From contig WBMW01003943.1 of assembly GCA_013396635.1 (NCBI GenBank), positions 360,054 through 424,053 of the forward strand: DNA of 64,000 nt, read 5' to 3'. Shown one piece after another: positions 23,988 through 38,600 of the stretch. The notes below the pieces were generated by a model. It was not told the DNA's origin. It worked only from the letters and a program-made list of their open reading frames with translations, and did not search any database. The position numbers and the translations under genes are program-made. This DNA is from Penelope pileata. Lineage: Eukaryota > Chordata > Aves > Galliformes > Cracidae. How positions within the stretch are numbered: the stretch's first letter is position 1; each line of letters opens with the position of its first letter.

Positions 23988-24527
23988 TACTCCAAAAGTA
24001 ACACCTCCTATTCATTTCCATGGAAACTACAACAGATAAAATAAGTACAGCAACACTATTTGATAGAACAAATTCTCAGCTACAAAACACTATTTTTCAA
24101 CATAGTTACCACTATTAGCCAATTTGTGTGGATAAGTTGATCGAGATGCTTTTCATTTCATGATATGACAGCCATCCAGAATGAGACTTGTCCTTCATGT
24201 TGCTGTCACCACTGTTGTCACCACCCACCACCTCACCGTGCTCACAGCCACTGTTTGGTCTCCAGAAACATTTAGCAAGCATCAGTGAATGTCAATTTGT
24301 TCCCTTTTTTTTGTTTGCATGAAGGAATTCAGTTTCACATAATTGCTCCATCTGCACTTCCATGTCAGGTGCCATTTGGTCAGCCTGCCCCTCTGCTGCC
24401 AACTGTCACATAGCAACAACATGGAATGGAATATTGGCTGGAAGGTTCAACCTCAACTGCTGTACCACCAACATCCTCTGACATTGTGGGCCAACCTAAT
24501 AAAATAGGAGGCATTACTTTTGGAGAA
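23988..24527 (-). mobile_element. Mariner-type DNA transposon (Galluhop-like), internally deleted
   Basis: The plus-strand left end CTCCAAAAGTAACACCTCCT and the right end, whose reverse complement is CTCCAAAAGTAATGCCTCCT, form terminal inverted repeats. Read on the minus strand it holds eroded pieces of a mariner transposase: the N-terminal helix-turn-helix region, then a jump to the C-terminal tail. About 540 bp remains, against roughly 1.2-1.3 kb for complete mariners, so the catalytic core is missing. The deletion keeps more of the N-terminal half than the copy at 51750. The element is dead and non-autonomous. The Galluhop assignment is from memory of galliform repeats and needs a library search. 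Confidence 0.85.
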
Positions 24528-26562
24528 GATCTTACACTTATCTTGTGTAAGAAGTCAGGATACACTGCAGAAATTGTCTCTTGTTTTCTTTTTCTTGATC
24601 TATTTTACTCACGTACAGTCTTGACCACTCCGTTTTTGGAAAGGCCTCACTTTTGTGCCACAATATTAGCAACATGAAATGGCCTTGCACTTTCTGCAGA
24701 CCTTGTTGTGGTTTTAATTGTCCAAAAGTTCAAGAACCAAAGTTAAAAATTAGTCCTTGTCATGTAAAGAATTACACAAGGAAGAAGTTTTTCCATTTTG
24801 GAACTCCCTGAGGAAGTGTATTCTAGATTCTTGAGCTTATTTTGTACATGGATACAAGAGAGAGACTTCAACACTGACCCGTGTGACATCTGTCTCTATG
24901 ACAGGTAAGAGGCAGCATCACCATACAAAGTTGTCTCCCTTCCTGATGATTTTCATTGCAATCTTTTACTTTGATAGAAATAACTTTGCTTTTACTTTGT
25001 TATAAAAATCCCATGACAACAGACAAAACAGAAAGTAAGAAAAATGCAGTGTTTGCTTTGCAAAGTCTTCTTCAGGAAGCTGATTTTTAAGAAAGATCTG
25101 AACTGTGATCTGGAATTAAAAACTCCAAAATCTCCCACAAATCCAACATATGAAACTTTGTTTAGAAGAAATTAGAACATATCATAACAGTCTCGCCACC
25201 TTTGTTGGTATTACAAATCTGAAGTCCAAGCTAACTTGAAATATATAGATTGCAAGAACTAAGGGTGTAACATGTAGGTCAGACCTTAACTAATCTAATC
25301 TGAAATGCAGCTAGGCCAGGCATTAGACCTACACTGTGCCTTTTAAATTTGTAAAACTGAGACTTTATAAAGAAAAAAATAGTGCTTTTATAGAGGGCAG
25401 GAGGTAATTTTAAAAAATTAATGTTGATGGCAAAGAAGTAGAAATACTACTAGAAAGAGAAATGTGGCAGAAGAAATTGTTTTGTGTGTGGGAGGACACC
25501 TTAGATAGAATAGGCAATATGATAAAAGATGTAGAAGTAGGAGATTATATGGATTGATTCAAGTGAAATACATCAGACCAATGGCTTCTTCAAAATGTCA
25601 TGGTGAATCAGACCATAATGAGACTATTTGTTCAAATAGCAATAAAGGGCTGCAGTGACTGAAAGCAGAGGATGAGAAAGGGCAGAGACTTGGCAGGATA
25701 GGTGCTGGCAGTCAGCAGAATGAGTGCTGCTGACAGAGAAGACATTTGCAGGCAGGGCAGGTGATTGGCATTAGGAAGATATGCAAAGATAAATCCTTCA
25801 CAGATTTTTCTTTGCATTGTTTTGGATTGTTTTTCTGTAACATTTGCATTTTCTTTTTTTTTTACAAAGCTTTTGAGATTTCATTTTAGTGGTTATGGGT
25901 TAGTTATTTCTCCTGTGAGCAATATGTCTTCAAACTTGGTTAATTTGATTTTTCCTATTTTGCACGTTGCATACTAAAGATGCGCAATGATAGGAGATAT
26001 TGCCCTTAAAAGCAAAGTAGAAAGAAGAGAAGAAGAGAAGTTGGTGCAAATAGAAAAGGAAAGCTGTTAGTGCCATTGTTAATAATGAAAAAAAAGACAT
26101 AGAAAACTTTTTATCTCTGTTGTATAAGGATCTACATTTTCTGAAGTCTTTTCAAATAAACAGTGCACAAGTTTTGGTGAGAAACTTGTACTTAAAAAGC
26201 CATTTCATCTCATGTTGTAAAAAATGTCCAGAGGGGAGCATATATTTTGTGAAATATAAGGCCCAATCTATCAATTTTCAAGTCAAAGAGAACAGTTCTC
26301 AGACTCTCCTAGAAGGAAGATCAGTCTAGCATTAGTTTTTTCAGTAGCCCAAATCTGACAGCAGGATAACAATGCATTAGTAGAGACACTTAGGAAACCA
26401 AAACGAGCTAGAATTCTGCGAATGTAAATACTTTGTTTCCTTTACATTCCTGATTACTTCACTTAAATTTTACATTAGTAACAAATATACTTTAAATTTG
26501 TGGTTTTATTTTGTCTATCTGGCAAATAACATTTTATTTATCTTGTTCTGGGAACTAGACTC
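24528..26562. other. Unassigned AT-rich DNA
   Basis: No gene, RNA or named repeat was recognised. Short chance open frames only. Confidence 0.4.
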
Positions 26563-26680
26563 TGTCTTAGTTTCAGCTGGGACAGAAGTTAGTTTTCTCA
26601 TAGTGTCTGGTATGATGTTTTGGTTTTAGAAAAAAGTTCTCTGTCATGTTAATGGAAGTTGTGAACAATATTTACTAACT
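26563..26680 (+). mobile_element. ERVL-like LTR relic, 5' end only
   Basis: It begins TGTCTTAGTTTCAGCTGGGA and continues into GGTATGATGTTTTGG. This aligns by eye with the start of the LTR at 51349 (TGTCCTGATTTCAGCTGGGA). Only about 120 bp of the LTR start can be followed before similarity is lost. No terminal CA or target duplication was found. Confidence 0.7.
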
Positions 26681-29600
26681 GATCTTTTTTCACTGGATGT
26701 CAAAACTACCAAACCCACATTTAATTCATGTAATTAACAACATTTATACAATAAACACACAGTGTTTTACATTTCCTATATTATGCTATTAATGACGGAG
26801 CTAGTCTTGTTTAAGTATTTCTTTCCTTAGGCAAAGAAATGCTTACTATGCATCAAAAATACTCATATCTCATGCAAATTATATACTGCCTTTGACAAGT
26901 CTGTGGCATTTGACCTCAGTGCCTACCCTTATTTTATTAGCATGCCAAAATATACTGTGTTCATAAAATCCTTTTTTTCTTCAGAAAAAATATGGAATAG
27001 GAAGAAGTGACACATCATTAAAAACTATCTTAAGGAAAAGGAAAAAGGGGAAAATTCAAGGAAGAAAATACGAACAAGGATATTCAGCAGGAAAAAAAAG
27101 AACCGTGTTCTGTACCTCAGCGTTTTAAAGAGAAGCCAATTTGCCAGTATCCTTTCACAAACAATACTCAGTTCAAGCAGAGATCAATACAGTAATATAA
27201 ATAATATTTTTGAAACATTTAACTTTGTCACCATGCCAAAAACAGTATTTGTACTTTTCTATTTGAAGTCTCCAAGGAAATACGGGACATTTACTATTCT
27301 CCCAAGGGACTCCCCAGAATCTAACAGCTGCCAGGTGGCTTACACTGTAGAAATTTTCCTGTTAGCATACGTTCTACATTTACAATGTCACTGCTGTTTG
27401 ACACATCTGGCCAATGTCACAAAATGTCTCCTTCTGACATCACTTGAAAAACAAACATCTGTGATGCCATATGTGAAAGTGTATATAAAATGCTCAAACT
27501 TCATTAAGCAATATTGAAAGGAGTTTCATGATGTGTGCATACATTTACCAGCGAAGTGAACAAGATAAACACCAGCTTCTTCATACTGGTATAGCTAAGC
27601 ATTCTGCCAAAGATTTCAGAGGAAGATATGGTATGGTACCACATCAAACAGGCCAGAGATTACTTTCCTGTCACCATCACCTTGGGTACACCAGCGTAAG
27701 TTCTTTTCAGTCTGTTCCCATGCAATCCTGTGGACATGAGCTTAGTTATAAAAAAGGAAGTTCTATCATTCTGAGTATTTAAATGATTTGTATTACTCTC
27801 ACAAACCCTTAATATCTGAACATGGTTCATCTGTACAGTATATTTGACTTCTTTTTAATCTTCAGTGAATTCTTTCTTGACTAGGAGAGGCTTTAGCAGT
27901 TTTGAAAATCTTATGGCTAGTGGTTAGATTTGGGTGCTCTAGCAGAAATACAGTGCAAGCTGTTCTTTTGTAATTCATTTTATTTATAGTGAGAAAAGAC
28001 TGTTGATGCCAGTTCGTCCCACTTTGATGGCAAAATTTAGCATGATCATTGTTTACATGAAATGCTGACTGCTTCAGAGACATATTTTTTTTTTTAGATC
28101 TACTTTGTAATCAAGTACAGAAAAATAAATGCTAATCTAGGATATTCAACCCAGATCAGTAATTGATGCCCTTCATAAATTCCTCCCTTTGTATTTTAGA
28201 AAAGTGAGGCACAGGCTGGTAGGTATTACTCCACAGGAAGAAGTGAGAGAAAGAAATGGACTCCAACATACATAGTATTGAATCATACTGAACTATTCCC
28301 TTCTGTGCAGAAATATTCAAGTGTATGAGTGTGGGTGTTATCGTTATTTTTCTAGCTGATAAATGGCCTGCATCATCTCTAGTATGGGCAGCTTCCCATC
28401 AGGAGACAAGGCAGCCAAGTGGTGCAGAATTGCCAGCACCGGTCCCTGGCCTCAGGCATGTACTGAGTTAGTAAAGCCTCAGTTCTGAGGCTTGTCGGTT
28501 TGCTCTGCAGCTTTCCTGTTACTCAGCTTAGCTGTAAAAGCAATTCCTCACATGACAAAGTGACTGTGAATAATTCATTTTGGTTTTGTTAATTTTTGTA
28601 AGGTACAACCATAGCCACCTTCGCACAGATAGCAGCATAGAGTAATTATTCTACACAGGATGAGACATTTCTGACAGAAAGTCAAAATTTTAGTGTGAAG
28701 CAGCACTGGTCTGGTGTGGCAGCAGAGGGCTCAAGAAGCAGAGAAACAGCATGAGGAGCACAGGCACGGGATGATCGGATATGGGACACAGCCTAGCACT
28801 GGGGAGGCACAGCTGCAAACTCACCAGGGCCCAGCTGATGAAACACAGGCCTATAGACTGAGAAATACAATTTTAGAGGCGACAAAGAGAACAAAACACC
28901 AGCACCTAACACGTATAAATCTCAAAATTTATAGTAAAATTCAAATAACAGAGACTTATAGAGCAACGAGGAAATAATAAGGTGTAAATGTACATTAGAA
29001 AATATGTAAAGTGACCTCAAGCAGATTCTAGAGTGAGGAAGAGGAAAACATCAACACCATTTTACTCCCAGTAAAGGGCTCAGGATGCCAATGACTTATT
29101 CCCCCTTATACACTCGGTCATCAACCCTGGGACATGGAGGGGCAGTGGAAAGGCAACCATAAAGCCAGGAAAAGAGCTAGATGCTAGGAAATGAGTGCAC
29201 AAAAATTTAAACTTTATTCTTATTGTTGTGACCTTTTCTATGCACTAACATCATTTTTTTTGCCCTTTCTCTTAGACCTGCATTAATAATAGTTATTTTA
29301 TTAGAATATTAAAGTTTTAATTATAATACTATAAATTCTTAGCTTTACATCTAAGATGCTTTTCTCTTTTGATTCTAGAAAAAAGAAATCTGAATATAGA
29401 AGTAGCTAAAAGAGAATTTCCAACTCAAATAGACATTAACTACAGCATAGCAATAAACATTCTGCTACATCTATTGACTTGTGTAACCTGTTTTGATGTG
29501 TAACGCTTGATTACATTAAATTGCTGTTTTTAACATAAAGATCAGTCTGAAACAGAAGCTAATTTCCATGTTATTCTAACGTGCTCTCATGGAAAGTTCA

Positions 29601-32600
29601 AACTGAAATGTGGATCCAGGTCACCTGGCTGCAAGAAATGCAGACAGTGTCACATGATTCAGCCAACCCTGAACTTCACAGCTCAAGCCTTTACTTCAAG
29701 CTACTTAAAGGAATCATTTATGAGCTTCTAGTCATCCACCAATATTGGTGAGTATAGCTATCCCACATTTTAAAAAGGAAAGAGGACTAATTCACTTAAT
29801 AAATCAGTGAATTATTATGGTTACACAATGTGTTGGTGTGAAAAAGCAATATGCTCTTAACTTTACAGAATATTAGAAAATGTAAGTTTGCATTGGTAGG
29901 CATTAGCTGATCTTAGACAACATCTTTCTCTGTCAGAATAGCCTTCCTCAGAAGAGAACGGAAGCTGTAAACATTTCCCCATCACCTTTTCAATCTCCTT
30001 CAGATAATTCCTGAATTCTGTTTGCATACTATAATTGAAGACTTTCTTCTATTAAAACATATATCTCCTGAGAACGACCAGTGAGAAACCAATTACAAAG
30101 ATTAGTGTTAGTTCATCTGTTACATGAAATGACTCCTTACAGAAACAATTGACAGGCACACAGCACTCAAGATCAATACAATCTTTCCTTTTCCTCTCCC
30201 TTTAATTCCCAAGAGTGTCTAACAAGGACAGATGCCCATAGAAATTGGCTAGTAAAACAATAGGCAGGATGTAGTTGTGTTCTTTTTTAACAATAATCTT
30301 TATAAAAACAAACCTTTCAGCAGGGAAGTTGTAAATACAAATCCTCTTATTGCAGAGGAAAACCTTAAGGTCTTCTCTTCCAGAAAAGGTCACATTCATT
30401 CACCACTCAAGCAATGGCATCCAGGATTTGTCCTACTGCCTGAGCTTAAGCCAGCAAAATTGGCATTAAATATGCCAGCCTGGCCAAATATCAAACCTCA
30501 AAAATTCTCCCCTGAAGACCTTTGACATTGTGCACAATTGCAGGCTCCACTTTCCAATAAGCGTAACAGTATCTACAAATTACGGCACCTACCAGCTATA
30601 TGACTCATCATAGCTGAAGATTTTACCCACACCACAACAGGACACCAACAGATGCTTGCTGACAGCATACCCAGAAAGGGTCACATGTCCCACACGCGCC
30701 TGGAGTCCCCACAGGCAGCCACCACACCTCTGATCCCATGTGGGAGAACTGAGAGCCCCCTCTCATCCTCTCCTTCTACCTGTGTAAGTATCTTTCATTA
30801 CAAAGAGAGACAGCATAGCCCACCAGCCAACTCTGAACACATTTTGGTTCCAAAAGTAATGAATCAGATAACCACTAGGCTGGTATAATGTTTATATTTA
30901 AAGTATAGTGGTACAAACTTTACTGAAGATTCTTTTTGTTTGAGCATCAGGATTAATGCTTGGGATGTAAGGGCTACTTAGCAGTGAGCTCTAGGTAAAG
31001 AGCCAGAGGTTTGGTTACTGGAGTTTTCTAGAATGCAAAGCGTGAATAAGAGTAATAATTACATTGTAAATAGTAGTAGCACCTCAACAAGGGTAATAAA
31101 AGCGAGCAACAGAAGTCCTAATGAAACACAGGGCAGAAAGACAGTGCCAATAAAGAAATAAAGAGCATGGTTGCCCTGATTTCTTCTACTTAGCTATATC
31201 CATTTACATCAGCTTGAGTAGTTGTCAATATAATTAACAGTTCTTAATTTCTTAAGGGCTTAAGTTTCATGCAGATTGTAAGTATCAACCATCATAGAAG
31301 CCAAAGCTCTTTAATTTGATGTTACATCCTTACATCTGTTACAACCTTACATCTGTCTTCAGACCTTGTGCTTACTGATTCTTAATGCAGTAACACATTC
31401 ACCTAAAAACCTGTCAGTCCTAACACCAGAGATGCTGGCAGTCGCAGTAGTATGTGATAAAAAACTCACACACTCATTATAGCTACACCGGTGATTTTGT
31501 GTTGGTGTCATTGTACATAAGCTTATGAAGACAAATACCACAGAAGTAGAAAAAATTTCAGAGAACAAGAGGACTGCAGCAAAGAGTTGTGTGAAGTACA
31601 TGGGAAATAGTAGTGTCTCTAGCATTTTAAACAGAAAGACAAGTATTCACTGGACAGGCTCACCATGAAGATTTACAAAGACAGCTAAGCACCATCATAT
31701 TTAAAAAAACATCTAAGTCAGATATGTGAATCCAGATGATTTTTACTCCGTTTTACTTAGTTCTATAAAACTAATTTCACAATCCATTACTTTAGATAAT
31801 TCTGGTCAAGAGGATTTATTGTATATAGGTTTTGTCATTCTTCTACAATTTTATGATTCATTTTCTTGTAATATCTAGGATCACTGCGATCACTGCGATA
31901 TAAACAATCTTGTGTTATATTCATATAGTGATAAGATTCCCAAGACATTTCTTATAGATGGGTGGGATTCTGCCTATATAATAGATGCTGCAAACAAAGG
32001 ATATCTTTGATAATCCTTAAACCTATGAAATGATCATCTTTCAACTGTCTGAATAATTAGTACTTTAAAAGAGTAAAATAAAACTCATAGAAGACATTTG
32101 TACTCTAGTTTATAACAGACTACTTAAATGTTTTCTCTGCTCTAATAGCCTTCATCACCTTATTTGGTTACACATCTTAAAAATTTTGATGAGAAAGAAA
32201 ATGCACAAAGGACATCCACAATGAGGGTTAAATACGTCCAGCCCAAGCCACTGGAATTAATAAATAATAATAATAATAAATGACAGACAATTCAGTGCTA
32301 TGAGGATTGAAAAATGGAAATAGCCTGATCTGAGGTCTGCATTTTAAGGTGAAAATAAAAGTTTCAGTTATAAGCCATACTGAGGTTTTTTGACAGGGCA
32401 GTGGCTCAAAGATATGATGGCCATATCATATCTTTCTGTTTCTCAATCAATGGAAAGAAAACAGAACAACTCACATACCACAGTAAAACATTTCATTTCA
32501 AGTTGACCAGTGATTAAAAAGCAGAATACGTACACAAACCAGACCAAATGGGCACTACCATTATTACAGTATTAACTATTTCCACAATCCAATTTATTTA

Positions 32601-35600
32601 TACTGAATGAGAATTTATTGATCCTCAAGACCTGATTAACATGTGAACAAATTAAATGATGAGTTCATTAAACCAAGCAGTCTTAAAATGTTCAAATTGC
32701 AGTCTCTGGCCTATCTAAAATTAATTTTCCTAGGAGAGAGCTGCTAATGATAGATTATCTAGAAATACTATTGCAATTTAAAATAAAAGAGAGTGCCAAA
32801 TACACAAATCCTGATTACTGTTACTACCGCACAATTCTGGCATTCACCCAGTATTTTTTGTTATTTGAATGAAACAGACAACTTAACCTATTTCTGGTTT
32901 CTCTGTTACCAAGCGAACCTTAGGGATTCTAAAACGGGAACAAAGTACACACCATCACAGAAACACACTGGTGGCTATTTAAGAGGATGCGGAATCTGGC
33001 CTATAGCTGTTCCCAGAAATGCAAATTTAAAAGGATCTGTACCTCTGACAGGAATAGCAGAGACCCAGCCAAACTTTCCTTGCCCCATGATGGATAGGAA
33101 AGTTTCATTTCCAAATAGAACAGGATTTACCAGAATGTCTTTTTGGCATATAGCATCGCACTTATTTCCCATCACTGCCATTTCCCTATCTCTCAATCTA
33201 CAGAAGTCCTAGTGAGCAATAGAGATACTTGATCACACTCTGCATTCCACATTTTCTTTCCAATGCAATGTTATTTTTGTTCCCTGGTGGTTTTTTTAAC
33301 TTAAGGAAAGGTATTTCTACACACTATGAAAGAATGAAAAACATTCTGAAATTCAGTCAAGGACAAGTTGTGCTGCTCTTATCAGGCTCTCCAAAGAGCA
33401 CAGTTCTGGATATCAAAGAGCACTGTGAGTATAATTATTCTTTATGCAACCAAGAAGTGAACATTTTCAGCTACCTGTGTATGAAAAGACTTCTGATTTG
33501 TTTCGACCTTTAAAAAATAATAAATTAATTTCAAAATGTAATGTCCATTTCAAATCAAATACTTGAAATCTTAGTTTGAGAATTGAAAAATTTTGTCCTG
33601 ATTTTTTCCTTCCACCTTCCCCAAAAATTTGATGCAGTGAACCCTAGCTCACTAAAACCAAGTATTCATTTCTCTATTAAGAAAGTGCCACCTTCACTCA
33701 CTGCTGTTGCCATTTCTCTTGGAAACCTGGTTTTAAATGTCACATAAGTAGCGCTGCTGAATGCTGAGCTCCGCAATGTGGGCTGAGCAGCTGAGAATCT
33801 TCCCCCACACAGGCAGAGGTGTCGATGTCTCATATGCCTGCTTTCATCTGAAGCTCCTCATACCCTGCCTCTCTTGAGCCTTATTAGCAGAACTTTTAGA
33901 ACAGTTTCAGTACTACCTGCCAGCAAAGTTTCTGTATGTTTTTTTCTCATTGTCTGTCAAAAAAGGAGACAACACTAAGAACCTATGGGTTGATTTGAAT
34001 ATTCAAATCCATACTGCTTGGAGAAGCTTAAAAGTAACCAAAAAAGTTTACCATGTCTGCTTTACATTCATAATTAATACAACAGGGCAGATCTCAAGAG
34101 AATAATGTGGAAAACAATATAATTAGACTGACTTAAGTGAAGGAGAAACCATAAACGGGAGGAGAAGAGAAAAGCAGTGCTACAGTCTGAACACTTATGA
34201 AGGAGGTTTATTTTTTCTAGTTATTCAAAACTAAAGTTTTTATGCATGTGTTAACTCTTCTGTGGATAAATGATTGGCTTCAATTTTCACAGCCCGTATT
34301 GAACTGTCAAGAAGACAAAGAACAGTGATTCCAATTAAATATTTTACAGTAACAGAGGGATAGATACATGGACTTAATTGATTTAACTTTAAAATGACCA
34401 CCCTGTGTGGGTTTGTGTCTGGTATTTCCATACCAGTTTCACCTGGCACACTATCCAAAAAGCAGAAGACTAGAAAAAATCATGCACAACTTGTCTGAAA
34501 GTTTTTAAATCCTGGTAGGTTTAAGAGAAAGAAGAAACCAAAACAGGCTTAATAATCAGCATGACAAAGTTATGTTATCACTAGCAAGTCTTGCAGTCCA
34601 GTAAGCATAGCTTTTGAGGCAAATGGAAGATAATGGTAAATTTCTAAGACTCCATTGTCCGTTTTTCACACGTTTCTGGGGCAAAGGGATTACTTCAGAT
34701 TAGATTTAGTCTGCTCCTGCTGGCTGCATGCTCGCTAATGGAGTATTTCTGGTTTAGCTTCACCAAAAGAAATCTCTTTTGCAGATTTTGAAACTATTAC
34801 ATAATGTGAGCTAGAATATAATAAATAGGGGGAAAAGTAGAATTTTCTCCAAAATACATTTTTGATACAACTGAAATGTTTACACGTGGCACCACCAAAA
34901 CTATCCTGATTTCTGCTACTAAATAAAAGTGAGTGTGAATTACCAAACACGAACTCAGCTTGAGTCTCTTCCTATCTCACTGTCATTATCTTGCCTTATG
35001 ACAGAAGATCGTTGTCTAACTTCAACCTCCTACTATCTCACTGGTAAAAGTGGCTGTCATTGCTGTTGTAGGCCTCTTTCAACCTGATTGGTGTTTCCTA
35101 ATAGTACTATAATCATTTTCCCATAAAACTGTTGCTCTTTAGAAGCATTGGTAGGTCAGAATATTACCAGTGGTTGTCACCTGAAACTGAAAATACAATG
35201 AAAACATGAATATCATCACACATTTAAATAATTTCCATTGAGTGGCAATCCAATATGAGGTTATTTCACAGATCTAGAGAGACTCAATTTATCACATCCT
35301 TCTAGCAAGGATTGCTGCTATTACAATACTCAAAGAAAAATGGCAGGATATTAGTAGTCCCTGTCTACAACTTTTTTGTTTGAGAGGTGGTGACAACTGG
35401 CCTATACTAGTAACAGTAAATACACATCCATGCATTATGTGCCCCAGGACAAGGCCTAAGAAACCAAGGAGAAGACTATAGGATTACAGCTCCCTCTTGA
35501 AGTAGACTCGGCTTGTGATAGTACTTTCCTATTTTATAGTAAAAAACTAGCTACATGGCTGTGATATCACACTAGACTGAGTGCTTTGCTTTCACTAGCA

Positions 35601-38600
35601 GCTGTCATCTGTAAGGCATGTGAAGTCCTCAAGTAAACTCTCAAGTCACAGGCCTTTTTGATTAAACTTTGTGGGAAGGAATGTTGCCATACCTTTCCTG
35701 ACAGAATGTTACATGGTGGACCAGCAGGCATCCCTAATAGTGACTGCAAAATCTTACAGGCATAACAATAATTGGCTTTAGCAGAAGACGTTTTGCAAAT
35801 TGCAACAGCTTCAAATCTGTTCCATCTGTTTCAGCGCATTAATACCACTGCTTCCCTACTCCATGGTAAAATGACGAGATAAAATGCAAGTTACAGAGTA
35901 AAGGCACTAAGTAATCAAAGAGAATGAATCATTCTTTGACCTGTTACATTTTTTAATTAACCTATATTGCTAATAAATGACTGGATTATCTCTTTGACAG
36001 TACGTTGTGGCAGAAAACAACAATTGCTTTTCTCCATAAATCAGATCATGCATTGTCTAAAGTAACTTGGGGCATTGAAGAATATTTCAAGTAAGGAAGC
36101 ATTAATGCTTTTGCAAACAAATCTTTGCGGATTCCTGGCTTCAGGTTAGAATACCAAGCTCACCTGGATAAAATTGTCAATGTGAAAGTTTGAATTAATT
36201 TATTGGTTTATCTCAGCAATTTAAACTCAGTCATTTTACCTTGTTAACTTCAGTTTTAGGCCTCAGTAAAAATTTAGGAAAAGTGCAGACAAAATCATTG
36301 CTACTGCTAAACAAGAAAAAGAGCCCAGGCTGAAAAAGGTTGAAAGACAGATAATCCCCAGGCTAAGAAGAAGGGCCATAAGAATCATAACAGTTACTGA
36401 GCACAGATTTGTTCCTGCTCTGTGGTCATAGCAACTCTGATCCAAATTACCAATAGACGATCCCCATTTCTAACAGGGGAATACGATAGAGAGAGACATT
36501 TTAAAGATTATGAAGGAAACTTGAGAGCTGAAAATGTGGTGGATTTGTAACACATCATTTACAGAGGCAGGGGCAGAGGCCCTTCAGGCAGACATCAGGC
36601 AGCAAGAGTGTATTCTCAGGGGACAACTCAAAGCATGACACTCATATCAGCACTGTCGTAGGCAGCCAGCCTCCATCATTCTCAGGATTAGCACTGCACG
36701 GTTAACCCTCTAACCTTGCTGCAGACCGGCCTCTCTCTGCATGTAAACACAAAAGTGAACTTAAACAGTTCTACAGCCAAGTGAAAAGGGCATCAGCATG
36801 AGGTGAGCAGCTGCAGGGCTTCCCTGCTCAGGCAGGAGCAGCCAAGCTCCTAATATCTCTGGGAAGAGCTGTAGCCAGCCGCTTCCTGCTCATGCCCACA
36901 GCTTTGTCCCTGGGGTTTCACATCTGCAAAACATGATGGACATTTTCCAGAGTATTCAGCACATGCTCTGCAAGCCCTACACTACTGCAAGTAAATGTAA
37001 ACAGTTTAACCACATGACATTCTGAGCTTACAAGTCTGATCAATTAGGTGTGAAAATACAGGTGTTTTATGAATCTTTTCCAAGAGAATACTGAACTGAT
37101 AAACTGACACTTGCCACAACAATAAAGCTACAAAATTATAGGAACATACGTCCTAGCAATACAAATACAAGCATTTGGATTAATATTACAAGCAAAGAGC
37201 TAAATCACATCCAACGTATAAAGTATCTAAAAATGGCAAAGGAAAATACAACGGGTGGGCTGAGAGCAAAAAAATAAAAAAATAAAAACCATATTTAAAA
37301 GTTTTTAATATAGCAGAGAGAAAAAAACATTCCCCTCTGTCTACTTGGCACCCAGCCTGTCTCATTGCAGATGAGATCAGCGTAACAAATGTGCAAATTC
37401 ATATATCTGATCGGGTTTATAGTTGTACTGTTTATGATTTTGTTAATCATGTCAGAATCATTAGTTGCTATTTTCCAAATCAAAGAGCTATAACCTTTTT
37501 CTCACAACACGTAAACATTATTTTGTAATACTTTTAAGGCTAATTATAAATGTTAGCCGAATAAATCATCTTTTAAGTTAAGTGTAATTAATTCTGGCAT
37601 GACAAATTTGTGAAGACATCGTTTTTGCACTAACCTGGCCTTTGTGCCCACAAGCCATAGCACAAGGACTATACATAGTTGAATTGTTTCATTACAAAAA
37701 CTGCACTCAGTCTGGAAATTTTACCAAAACCTTCTGGCATGTATTATATAGAAGAGCTTAGAGCTAATTAGTAGAAACAAAATTGTGAAACAGCTTTTTT
37801 TCCTTGTTCAGTAATTTTGGCTAGTGTCCTCTCACTCTGTTAAGAAGGGCCCATGCTGGAGGGGAAGCTCTTCAGAAAGATCTGTGCATTTTGGAAACGT
37901 ATCTCAGAAGTTGGCAGGTCAGACATTAGAAGGTGGATGTCTTAGAGTTTTCCAAAACCAGTGAGAAACAGACACTGATTTTCTACAGTTCGCATACATT
38001 TGAAGATGTTAAACTTTACTATTTTTGTCCTGAATTCATATAATCTACCGTTTACATCAGGTTTAAAATACTTAATTATAGTAAAGGGGGAAGAGAAGAG
38101 CTATTTAAAGAAAATTAAACAGCTGTTTAATAAGCAGGCTACACTTCTGAATTTCAGGACTTGATACATGTTCTTCTAACAAACTTAGTGATAACCAATC
38201 TGGGAAACCGGTACATATCTCATTTGATTCCAAACCTTTATCTTAGCAACTACCATAGTGAGGAACTGGAGAATTAAATGTTTTCTTTCAAAGTATGCAC
38301 AAGGGCTTTAATCCAGATTAAATATACTCTCAATTTAAATTAACTCTCCCATAAATTACGTTTAAATAAAAACCTGTCCATGGCAGAGCTACATCACTGC
38401 TAAAGACATCCAGAGAGGATTCCAAATAGATCACTCAGAACTCCTGAGATGAGTTCTTCAGCAACTTTGTGACCCCTGCCACACAATGACAAGGCATCAT
38501 TCAGCTGCCGTAGGGTATGCTCTACCGCAGACATCAGCACACATTATAGCAGTTCACAGAGCAAATTCAGTAGCTACAGCGTGAGAATGAGTAAGTGGCT

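Noticed and set aside
30846..30866. GGTTCCAAAAGTAATGAATC resembling a mariner inverted-repeat end
   Set aside because: Similarity is limited to about 10 bases, and no second end or transposase remnant lies nearby.
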